DNA from: Cryptomeria japonica
Taxonomy: Eukaryota > Streptophyta > Pinopsida > Cupressales > Cupressaceae
Length of the DNA stretch: 64,000 bases
Reading direction: 5' to 3'
NCBI RefSeq assembly: GCF_030272615.1
Contig: NC_081405.1
Location: 472,798,008-472,862,007 of the forward strand
The stretch's first letter is position 1. Each line of letters begins with the position of its first letter. Under the pieces are notes generated by a model. That model was not told the DNA's origin. It did no database searches and saw only the letters and a program-made list of their open reading frames with translations. The translations under genes and the position numbers were made by a program. Below are positions 54,617-64,000 of this stretch, in pieces.

Positions 54617-57480
54617 ATTATTTGTCATTTTTTAAAAGAATTGATAGGTAACAACTATATTTGAAATTGGCATTCGTTCCTAAAATGGGGTCCTGTTTTT
54701 TAAATAATAGGTGCCCGTTTCAATAATGGGTACCTATTAATGTAAAGATAATGTGCAAAAACATAATGGATGCCCATTATTAAAATGAGCACTTGTACAT
54801 TTAACTAGCGAGGTCCCATTTTTCTAATAGGTGCTTGTTATTTAAAATTTTGAAACCAAACCCACACTATGCATCGGGTTTCAGGTTGGGCAAGGCATGG
54901 AAAGCCCATCCCTTAGCCTTGGACCTAGATGTACAAGGTTGGATCAATGACATAACAAAATACAAACGTTTGGCATATATTTGATGCACATTTTTACAAA
55001 AAATATTGTTGAAATTAAAACACATTGAAGATTACGTTGTGTAAATTTCAAATATGTAATTTTTAAAGATTTGATTTTTATTTTTATTTTTCAATTAATT
55101 TGTAGTGAATTTGGTCCATAAAATTGAAATATATTTTTTCCTTACAGTTTATTTAATAACTTTTTTTTTATATTTTTTGAACAAAAATATGTAACATCAA
55201 TTCATACAAAATTATTTTAAGAATAAAAAAATTCAAAAAATGATAAGTTTAAGTCCAATTACGTTGGTCGTACACAAGGGGTTTTTAAAACAACAATTAA
55301 GACCAACAAAAAATTAATAAAAATAATATTAAAAAAATTACAAAAAAAACCTCATCAATCTTTAGTGTCTTAAAGATCTTTTCCCAAAAAGGGTTCAAAA
55401 AGAAACTTTCATAGAGTAGAAGAGGGAAATCTCAATATTAGGAGCTCTGCACCAAATAGTTTGTTGGCAAATTGATGGAAGGAGATCCAAAAAATGAGGC
55501 CACACTCTAGAAAGAAACCTTGGAAGTGACCTAGAAGGTCTAAAAGTTGGGGAAGAGGGAAGTACGAAAGAGCCATCTCCACTAGAGGATAATCCAACTG
55601 GGACTACATAGGGTAACATATTTAATCAATCCAAAGACAATATGGGTAAGGACAAAGAGTCTGACATGGAGATGAATGTTGAAAACAACACACAACAAAA
55701 CATGGAGGACACTACTAAAAAATAATGTAGAAGATCAAATAGAGGAGGTAGAGAAGAACATAGAGTATATGTTCAAAGACACATGAGAAGGAAATGTAGA
55801 GAATATAGACAAGGAGAAAGAGAAAGAGTAAGAGGAAGACAATGAAAAGAGAAAAGAGAAGGGTCGGGACAACATTGGAGAATCATCCATTACCAAGGAG
55901 TTTTCTGACGTAGAAACAACAATTGTAGTTGATGCCATCTCTGTAACTAATACAACTGCCTTTGGTAGGAAAACAATTACATATGTCAAGCATATCACCC
56001 CTTCAAAATATTCAATTGGGGGATTTATTCCATACCATCTCTGGGGAGGAACTCTTGAATGAGCATGTACAAAATGTGGAACACATTGAGGATGCAATGG
56101 CAACTTTGCAAAATGTCATCCCACACATTTAGTGAGACACTTCTTTTCCATTGCCACAATAATTGAAGTACTTGGTCAACAACCTACAGGGAGATTTTGG
56201 CTCTGCAAGGAAATAATTTAGGAGAGAGAGGCACAAGTGGATATTCTAAAGAAGAAAACAGATGAATATATCACAAGTGTACCACTACACAAGCTCGGCT
56301 GGATGGAGAAATAAAGAAATTAACTATGAAGTAGAGACTGAGAACTACATTTTGGGATTGAAGATATAAATAATGAAGATGTTGCTAGTCCAAATGTATG
56401 TGTTGTGATTATTTCTTTGTTGATGTTGATGAATGAATGGTTTATTGTCTTAAGTTAATTTTCAATATTGTGTCTTTGAGGTATAAAGACTACATAAGAT
56501 ATCTTTGGGGGTATAGATATTCAAATTGTAGTTTCCCCATTCCTCTTGCTAACGATAGATAGCATCATCTAAAAAACATAATGGAATATCATGAGATATA
56601 AAAATGAGAGGATATATAATAAGAGAAAACATGGTGTCCTCAATGTTTGAGGATAATAGCTAAGGCGCTAGATGAGATCATGTAATCATAGATAAGTTTC
56701 ATAATATTTACAAGCATGATAAATGTTTTAAGCATAAGATTGACATCATAATAGAGAATGTGAGAATTATAACTAATATTTAAACATGTAAGTATAAGAT
56801 CAACATCTATTTGTGAGCATAGTACCATAAGTTGTAACATTATAAGCTTATGAGATCATGAGATAAGATTGTAAGAATAAGAATCATGTAATTATATAAT
56901 AGACATGTAAGTATGTGTTTCATAAGACAAATTTATAAAATATCCAAGAAAACTAAGCATAATAAGGAGGCCCCCATATAGGGAACCATAACATGGATCA
57001 TAGACAAATGAATATGTGAAATACATAAAAATGGATAAAATACATAATATAGAAGGTGTCGTAAGAATGAAAAAGATAACAAAGAACAAGTTCAACTATG
57101 CCATTATAGAAGATACAAGAAAGGACGAACACAACAATAAAAAAGAAAAGTTTAAAAAGTGACACAAGACAATTGAAAAACATGTTAGAGGAGGAGCACA
57201 TCAAACCTAACTCAATCAAAAGGACCAAACTCCAAGTGCACAAACTATGTTTTTTCACTACATAATTAGATTTATAGTCACTCCATTCTTTGTGTGCCCC
57301 CAAAACAATAAGAATAAACACAAGAAATAAGTAAGCATGATAATGTTGAAAGATTCTTCTACTGAAATATCATCTATATTGAAATCATGAAACATGGCAT
57401 ATTTGTCCATATTGAAATTGTGAAACGTGATATATTTGTCTCCTGTCACAATATCTTGAAGTAGATATTTCTTATCATGA
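54617..57480. other. AT-rich region with a degenerate coding-like patch
   Basis: 55395-56330 is Lys/Glu-rich in plus-strand frames (e.g. MGKDKESDMEMNVENNTQQN) with many stops, possibly an old retroelement ORF1. The rest (54617-55394 and 56331-57480) shows no gene. Frames at 56640-57449 are AT-rich and unconvincing. Confidence 0.3.
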
Positions 57481-58428
57481 AAAGTAATACTTGTCGGCTA
57501 GGAAAATAGGTTAGAACAAAAATGATATTTAAAGGCAACCACAAAAGACAAATATCATGAAAACTTAACCTAATCACACCAATAATGCTATCAAAACAAA
57601 ATGCATAACAAAGTAAACAACATTAAACTCAAAATGAAATCAAACTCATTGCATTCCTTTGATGGTACTTCATCATTTCTTCTTTCTCCTCTAATGTTGT
57701 GTTTCTCTCAAATAGGTGAGTGCACAAATGTGATAAGCAAGGGTAATTCGACAATGTGATCATGAGGGTAATCAAAGGATCGTGGTTATGACAATGAGAA
57801 ATGAAAGCTCAATTTATATATTTTGAAGGTCAATTGGACGGATAGGATTGATTAAAAACAATGGATAGGATTGAATGTAATGATAAGTTAAGTGAAGCCA
57901 ATTGGTAAAGTGTCATTTGTAAGTGGAGAGGGAAATGGAAGGTTAGTAGAGTTAAGTGGAGTGAAATGAGTAAAACGGAAGAGTGAGGTGGAGTTAGAAG
58001 TGGAGATGAAAATGGAGTGGAATTAATAAATATTCATTTATTAATTCACTCCAAATTAGTAATTAGCCAATTAAATAACTTCCATTTAATTGTGACAAAA
58101 TAATTAAAGGATAAATAAATAATTACTTTATTTATCCTAAGAAGGAAATGTTAGCATAAAGGGGGTCAATAATTAAATGATTATTTAACCCTAGGAGGGG
58201 ATTAGGTCAAAATGCCAAAGATGTGGAGATTGAATAATTGACAAAATTATTTAATCGAGTAGACAAAAAGAGCAATTTAGGTCAACTCAATAGGAGATGA
58301 TCAAATTAGAGGACATAATTAATTAAACGAAGAATGACACAGTATTGATGAATGGTAAAGACCAAACATACAATAAGGAGACATATTAAAAAGGGGAGTT
58401 GTAGGCATTGACCATTTTTTAGTGTCCA
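57481..58428 (-). mobile_element. Minus-strand Tat-type LTR (probable 3' LTR)
   Basis: The minus strand starts TGTGGACACTAAAAAATGGT at 58428, with ATAATTATTTAATT-type blocks and a TATA-like ATATATAAATTGAGC at about 57820. The plus-strand flank TTTTACCCAGGCTCTTTGAG resembles the polypurine-tract flank at 54-71. The left limit is estimated. Confidence 0.5.
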
Positions 58429-58855
58429 CATTTTACCCAGGCTCTTTGAGACAATGTGATTCAGAGCATTGTTTCAAAGAAAATCAAGAAAAATCGCATT
58501 AAAAGCTACCCTATCCATAATAGGTTATAAGGGTGCCCCTCAAAAAATTGGATGAAACATTGGAACAAGAGATCAATTTTTCAAAAATAACACAAGATTC
58601 CAAAAATGCAAATGAAAGTGAAATCGAAACTCAAACGAGCGAGATACAAGTCTCGGAAGACAAAAAAGACCACAACCAACACAAATGTTAAAGCATGCAC
58701 ATCTATCTAGGAACTCCAAAGGGGTATTAAAGGGCTTGCGTGGGGTAAAAGAGGTCATTTTCACTCACATTTGGAAAATTTGGAGCTCTGGAGCAAATAA
58801 GACTACAGGAGGATGGTGTGAATTTCGATGGAGAATCATTGTGGTGAGTGCATGC

Positions 58856-60291
58856 GGCAATGGCTATGCAGCAGACAAAACGGCCCGCTCATGCCATGCC
58901 TTCCCCTTTCCATGCCCCATGCCATACGACCCCTGTCCCTTCAAACGGTCCAATCTGTCAGAACTTCCGCCCCCAAAATTCGTACTGTCCAATCAAATGT
59001 ACGGGCTACTCCATGCCCTGAGGTTTTTTTTTTATTTGTTTTTTTTATATGAAGTTTTTAATCCGTTTATATTATTATTATTATTATTATTTTTAATATG
59101 AATTTTTAAATGTGTATATAATGTATTATTTAATATTTTTTCATAAATATGATATAAAATTAAATATGCATAATTAAAAAATATAAAAAATATGTGTAAT
59201 TTAATTAAGTATTTTTAACTCACTTAGTTATTTAATTTCTTTTATTTTTAGTTTTAGTAAATTTTAATATAACTTAAAAATAAAAATAAAATATGTGTAA
59301 GTAATGTAAAATTTTAACATCCATAATCTTTAACTAAACGTAAAAATAAAAGTAATTAAGTTACTTAGTTAAAAATATTTAAGTAACTAAGTTACACATA
59401 TAAATATCAAAATATCAAAAAATTTACTAAAAATAAAAATAAAAGGAACTAAGTAACTAGGTTAGTTAAAAATATTTAACTAAGTTACACATATTTTTTA
59501 TATTTTTTAAAGCTTCTTTTTAACTATATTTTACTTTTATTTTTAAGTTATATTAATAATTTTTTTAATATATGTAACTAAGTAAAAATTATTAATATAA
59601 CTTAAAAATAAAAGTAAAATATAGTTAAAAAGAAGCTTTAAAAAATATAAAAAATATGTGTAACTTAGTTAAATATTTTTAACTAACCTAGTTACTTAGT
59701 TCCTTTTATTTTTAGTTTTAGTAAATTTTTTGATATTTTGATATTTATATGTGTAACTTAGTTACTTAAATATCTTTAACTAAGTAACTTAATTACTTTT
59801 ATTTTTACGTTTAGTTAAAGATTATGGATGTTAAAATTTTACATTACTTACACATATTTTATTTTTATTTTTAAGTTATATTGAAATTTACTAAAACTAA
59901 AAATAAAAGAAATTAAATAACTAAGTGAGTTAAAAATACTTAACTAAATTACACATATTTTTTATATTTTTTAATTATGCATATTTAATTTTATATCATA
60001 TTTATGAAAAAATATTAAATAATACATTATATACACATTTAAAAATTTATATTAAAAAAAAATATAATAATAATAATATAAACGGATAAAAAACTTCATA
60101 TAAAAAAACAAATAAAAAAAAAACCTCAGGGCATGGAGTAGCCTGCACATTTGATTGGACAGTACGAATTTTGGGGGCGGAAGTTCTGACAGATTGGACC
60201 GTTTGAAGGGACGGGGGTCGTATGGCATGGGGCATGGAAAGGGGAAGGCATGGCATGAGCGGGTCGTTTTGTCCACTGCATAGCCATTGCC
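58856..60291. mobile_element. Foldback element, 709-bp arms, 19-bp loop
   Basis: 58856-59564 is the reverse complement of 59584-60291, nearly identical, around a 19-bp spacer at 59565-59583. The outer 170 bp of each arm are GC-richer (CATGCCATGCCTTCCCCTTT); the inner 540 bp are AT-rich with repeated AACTAAGTTAC. The small frames in both arms mirror each other and are not genes. No target duplication is seen. It resembles a foldback DNA element or a hairpin-RNA locus. Confidence 0.93.
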
Positions 60292-60470
60292 CATTGTGCA
60301 GTAGCTGCGTAGTTGACTATGCAAGTTGCACATTGATAAAGTTGTCGTGCATTTGATGCTTGAGTTGTACAGTTGATGCTGACGTTGCAAAGTTGATGCT
60401 AATGTTGCACAATTTCTATTAATCCCGTGTAATTGACTAGAAATTTGCGTTGTTGCCTTGAATGTTTTAA
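60292..60470 (+). repeat. GTTGATGCTGACGTTGCA motif cluster
   Basis: Irregular repeats of AGTTGATGCTRAYGTTGCA, GTTGCACA and AGTTGACTATGCA lie upstream of the second PMD frame. It parallels the TAGCGCATAGG array before the first PMD frame, but the motif differs. The following 60471-60685 shows no feature. Confidence 0.55.
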
Positions 60471-60685
60471 ATTTGTTTGATATGGATGTTCAGTTAGTAT
60501 CAACAACTAGGTTTTGGCATTTGCATGTTTGTGCCGCATTGGGTTGGACATAGAATAGCATTGACGTAACATGTGCATGATATCACAACACTCGTGATTT
60601 ACAAACAAAAGCCTTGACACATTTGCCCTATTTTATTTAAGTTCATCTCCCTACATTACAGACCCGAGAGAGTAGACCAGTGTGC

Positions 60686-62010
60686 ATGTCATTGCACCAC
60701 CAACTGAGAAGACGTGAGAGGGATGCTCTCTTAGCCTTAGGATTACATCACACTACTTACATGCTTGAGATAAGAGTGAATAGGGATCTCATCACCACGT
60801 TAGGTGAGTGGTGGTATTAAGAGATGTTCTCATTTCATTTGTTGACCGAAGAGGCCTCGATCACATTGAAGGATGTGTGGCGCATATTGAGGACCTAGAT
60901 TCATGGCAAGCTAAGGATGTACGAGCTATCAACATGGAGGGTGGCTCTGAGAAAGATGTTCAAGTGTGACGCTTATGAGATAGACATTGTAGATTATGAG
61001 ATCTGATGGGAGACAATGGTAGCACAACATGAGAAATTAGTGACACTCATTAGTGTAGTCATTGTAATCTTAGTGGCACCAGACAGATGAGGTCATGGGT
61101 TCCCTATCGGATGGGGTAGAGTGTTGGAGTGCATGGTGATGGATGGATCAGTGTTCACATGGGGCCCTGCATGCTTGGTGTCCTATAATTTCATCTTCAT
61201 CAGGTAGCATATAGGCGCGGTTTGACCATCAACTATGGCTTGACTTTACTATAGGTTTGGGCATTCAAGCACATAGTAGTTTGTCGACCTATCCCAGATA
61301 GATAGGTGATTCTAGATTTGTCCTATGTATATTGCTACACTGTTGCACTATCACATGGACTGCTAGGGTATACACTATATTGGAGACATGATCTGGACTA
61401 ACTCATGGATTTTACATGGAGACCCTATAGAGATTGCCCTAGTTGGGAAGATGATGGTGAGCACCTCCCATACTACAAATAGGAGAGATACCTTATTGGA
61501 CATATCATATCCAGACAGAGGATCATAGAGGTATAGGTGCTAGAGCGAGTACGGAGATAGCTCGAGGAGAAACATGATATCCAAACAGGTACAACATATT
61601 TTGTGTGTTCTACCATAGAGGTTGTGATATGGGGATTGGTTATCAAATCTCAGGATGCATACATAAAGTTTGATCAATTACAAATCAGACAATGGGGAGT
61701 AGAATCGGATGTGAGATATGCATGTACCATAGAAAAGTATGACAGATGGTTTATAGAGCATAGGCCTATACTATTGGTAGATCTAGAGAGGCCAGTTCCT
61801 AGGGTGGAACCATGACAGGGTCAGAGGAGAGGGCAGGATGAGCCTAAGGAATAGGTTGAGGAAGAGGGCGATGAGGAGGGATATGATGAGAAGATAGAGG
61901 AGACCAATAATGAGATCGATGACGATGACGATGATGATGGAGGAGGACCATGTTTCCATTCCTATGCAAATGAATCACACGAACGATGTATAGGCTCCAT
62001 AGGATGAGTT
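60686..62010 (+). pseudogene. Second plant mobile domain remnant
   Basis: An ATG at 60686 opens MSLHHQLRRRERDALLALGL. Then RDLITTLGEWWY and MFSFHLLTEEASITLKDVWR correspond to the start of the PMD. C-terminal pieces include IEVQVLERV at about 61530 and an open frame at 61603-61815 with YDRWFIEHRPILLVDLERPV. An acidic tail with EEGDEEGYDEKIEETNNEID follows (about 61860-61920). At least five stops and shifts are present. It sits to the right of a minus-strand LTR and in antisense to it, the same arrangement as the first PMD frame. Confidence 0.7.
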
Positions 62011-62021
62011 GATGTAGGATA

Positions 62022-62339
62022 TGTTAGAGTAAAGTAATTAATTAGCTTTGCTCTCCTCTTAAGATTTCTTTTTATGCATACATTAGTCATTTAATAATTA
62101 ATATTTAATTATTAAATGCTCACACCTTAGGGTTAGGTTTTCCTTTTGGTGTTGATCTCCTTTATAAGGATTGATCTCTTGTATTATTCATATTCTTGAT
62201 TCATTTTTCTCTGATAATACATCTTTTCTCTTTGTCAGAGCCAAAACCCTTGTATTCGTTCTCTCTCTTTCTCTGTGACAGGTTTCTTGCATGCAGGTTT
62301 CTTTTGGGTTCTGTGGATTTGTATTTTTCAAATCTTACA
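62022..62339 (+). repeat. Copia 5' LTR, 318 bp
   Basis: Starts TGTTAGAGTAAAGTAATTAA and ends TTCAAATCTTACA right at the primer site. A TATA-like CTTTATAAGG is at about 62159. The short length is usual for copia. Confidence 0.85.
62159..62168 (+). promoter_or_regulatory. TATA-like box in the copia LTR
   Basis: CTTTATAAGG, about 180 bases before the LTR end, precedes a CT-rich stretch where transcription could start. Confidence 0.5.
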
Positions 62340-62354
62340 TGGTATCAGAGCGGG
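62340..62354 (+). other. Primer binding site for initiator-Met tRNA
   Basis: TGGTATCAGAGCGGG directly follows the LTR. TGGTATCAGAGC is the standard copia complement of the tRNA-iMet 3' end. Confidence 0.93.
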
Positions 62355-63503
62355 ATCTATTGTAGCTTGTTCAGACTTTTGAAAGATTTTGAGATCCAGG
62401 TTTTGGTTGCATCAGATCTGTGTTTGTCTTCCGTTTTTTATTTTGGAATAGGGGGTTTTTTTTTTCGGTGCACTTTGAGCCCAAACGGACCTCACCGTTG
62501 AGCTTGTAGCGCCCAAAAACCCCTATTTCCATATAAAATTCGTTCGATTTGGACACAGTTGCACCAGGAGGCAAAAAAAAAATTTGGCCCCAAGGCCGTA
62601 CGGCCCTAGGGCACGAAAACCGAGGCGAAAAATTTAAAAAAATCAAAAAAAATATTAAAAACGCAATTTTTTTCATTTTTTGGGCGCAGCTAGTGTTAAA
62701 GAAAAGCGCAGCCACCGCCCAGCCCAGCGGCCACCGCCGCCGGCGGTAACCCGCCCACGCGTCGCCCCGCGCTCACCCGCCGCCCGCCGCGCCGCCTGCC
62801 GCACGCCGCCCGGGCGCCGCCTGTGCTCCACCTGCGCACTGCCTGCCGCCAGCTACACCGCCTCCGCACCGCCGCCCCCTATGCCCGCCCCTGGTCGCCC
62901 AGAGGACCAGGGGCTTTCTTTTTTTAAGCTCTTGGGGGCTTAAAGGCCCATCTGGGTCCCTTTAGGAGCAGTTTTACAAAATCGGGCATAACTTGGGCGT
63001 CCGATCTCTGTTTTTTGAAAACAAATAGGCGTTGGAAAGCTGGTTCCGCGCCCGATCTAATTGATGTAGGTCTTTTTCTCTAATTTTGCCATTTTGTAGT
63101 GTTTTTTGCCAGTCAAAGTGAGAACAATTTTTTTGCACTCCAGGAGCCATATCTTTTGCATACGGACTCCGTTTTTCGAAAGCGAATAGGCATCGGAAAG
63201 GTGGTTCTGTGCTCTTTCCAGATCTACAGTCTATTTCATCAAAAAATTCTTCAGGTGCTCCAAATTTTTTCTCAACCCGTTATTGCTTTCTATCATTTTC
63301 TGGCTTTCAGTTTGTACTGGGGATTAGTTTTTTGCATTGTGGGGGGGTGTTTTTCACTTGCTTTCTGTTATTTACATCAGAAAACCAGAATATACAAACA
63401 CCAATACAAAAAAATCAAACCCCCTTCTGCATCTTCTGTCTAGTTCTGAAAGACCACTTAATAATAATTAAAAATTTAGAGCAGTTGAGGCACAGTTCAC
63501 AGG
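62355..63503 (+). other. Copia leader with a GC-rich island
   Basis: 1.15 kb between primer site and Gag. 62690-62910 is extremely GC-rich (CCGCCGCCGGCGG), unlike everything around it. Blocks AGGCGTTGGAAAG (63027) and AGGCATCGGAAAG (63188) follow CGTTTTTCGAAAG-like text. Frames such as 62680-62943 look like products of base composition. Confidence 0.6.
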
Positions 63504-64000
63504 ATGGCAGACAGACCTATTGAATCTCTCACACCACATAATTACCACACTTGGAAGGATCGCATGATGACTCTTCTCCAGTCAAAAGGGTTATGGTCCT
63601 GTTTGGATGAGGTTCAGCCTCAGTTGACACGTCCTTTTGAGATTATGCAGCACAGGAACAATATGGATCAGGCTATGGGATTGATGGCTTTACACATTTC
63701 CGACAGTCTCTAGTTTCATCTTGAGGGTTGTATCACTCCTCGAGCCATTTGGACCAAGTTTGAGGGACTTTTTGGTACTGTCAACGAGTTCAAAGCTTTG
63801 CAACTTGAGGTAGAGTTAACTTCCTTGGTACCTGATTCATTTCCTTTTATTGAGGACTTTCTAATGAAGTTCAAACAGCAAAGATCTATCTTGCAGGGTT
63901 GTGGTAAGACTAAGACTGATACAGAGTGCATTTTCCTGATTCTCTCCAAGCTTCGGGGTCCATTTCAGATCTTCTCTTCGACCTTCTATTCCACCATGGA
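63504..64000 (+). pseudogene. Copia Gag, N-terminal part
   Basis: An ATG at 63504 opens MADRPIESLTPHNYHTWKDR, then MMTLLQSKGLWSCLDEV, the start of the copia Gag (UBN2-type) domain. After a TAG at 63711-63713 the same frame continues with ITPRAIWTKFEGLF and LEVELTSLVPDSFPFIEDFL. The protein coats element RNA. The window ends inside it. A single stop is the only lesion visible. Confidence 0.85.

Larger units (their letters stand above)
62022..64000 (+). mobile_element. Ty1/copia element, 5' part
   Basis: 5' LTR, initiator-Met primer site, long leader and Gag are present; the element runs off the window. Of all elements here it has the cleanest LTR-primer junction. It is inserted just after the second PMD remnant. 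Confidence 0.85.

Noticed and set aside
58685-59101. Frames of 138 and 74 codons, and their mirror at 60047-60390
   Set aside because: They fall in the arms of the foldback and duplicate each other by symmetry; no domain and AT-rich tails.

Overview
This is a land-plant nuclear repeat region: 64 kb of AT-rich DNA with no recognisable host gene, built almost entirely from decayed, nested retroelements. The families are Tat-lineage Ty3/gypsy with dual RNase H, Sirevirus-like Ty1/copia, plant L1-type LINEs and plant mobile domain (PMD) open frames. That points to a large, repeat-rich plant genome; a gymnosperm is a guess from the density of old nested elements, and I cannot name the species.

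Layout. (1) About 1-27.65 kb is one old minus-strand Tat element, here called Tat-1. From its 3' end at left: LTR edge (1-53), polypurine tract, a PMD frame on the opposite strand (1618-3649), integrase, two RNase H domains, RT, linker, protease, Gag, a small upstream ORF and a long leader. It was split by a minus-strand Sirevirus-like element (Sire-A, 10571-20076, target duplication GCCCT), which was itself split by a plus-strand Tat fragment (Tat-3, 15215 to about 19287). Tat-1 also received an LTR-like insert (20516-22489) and a solo LTR with duplication TAGTA (24104-24975). (2) 27.66-30.98 kb is a 5'-truncated minus-strand LINE with an unexpected third ORF after RNase H. (3) 30.98-31.57 kb is a near-perfect inverted duplication of Tat linker sequence. 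(4) 31.29-41.24 kb is a second minus-strand Tat element (Tat-2) with a clear 5' LTR and a Lys-tRNA-type primer site; its leader was split by a plus-strand Sirevirus-like element (Sire-B, 36911-38742, duplication CACTC) that has lost nearly all of its 5' LTR. (5) 41.24-43.1 kb holds fragments of further LTR elements. (6) 43.14-50.94 kb is an island with diverged terminal inverted repeats, pyrimidine/purine tracts and a 5.2-kb core of 20-bp motifs in both orientations. (7) 51-58.4 kb is mostly unassigned AT-rich DNA, with a LINE ORF1 remnant and two minus-strand Tat LTR edges. (8) 58.86-60.29 kb is a 1.4-kb foldback with about 709-bp arms. (9) 60.69-62.01 kb is a second PMD remnant. (10) 62.02-64.0 kb is the 5' part of a plus-strand Ty1/copia element with LTR, initiator-Met primer site, GC-rich leader and Gag.

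Nearly every reading frame carries stops or frameshifts, so the window shows past mobility rather than a working system. The points most worth following are the LINE third ORF that overlaps the ORF2 stop, the inverted-repeat-bounded palindromic satellite island, and the short-motif arrays (TAGCGCATAG) that precede both the PMD frame and the Tat upstream ORF, each in the sense of the ORF it precedes.
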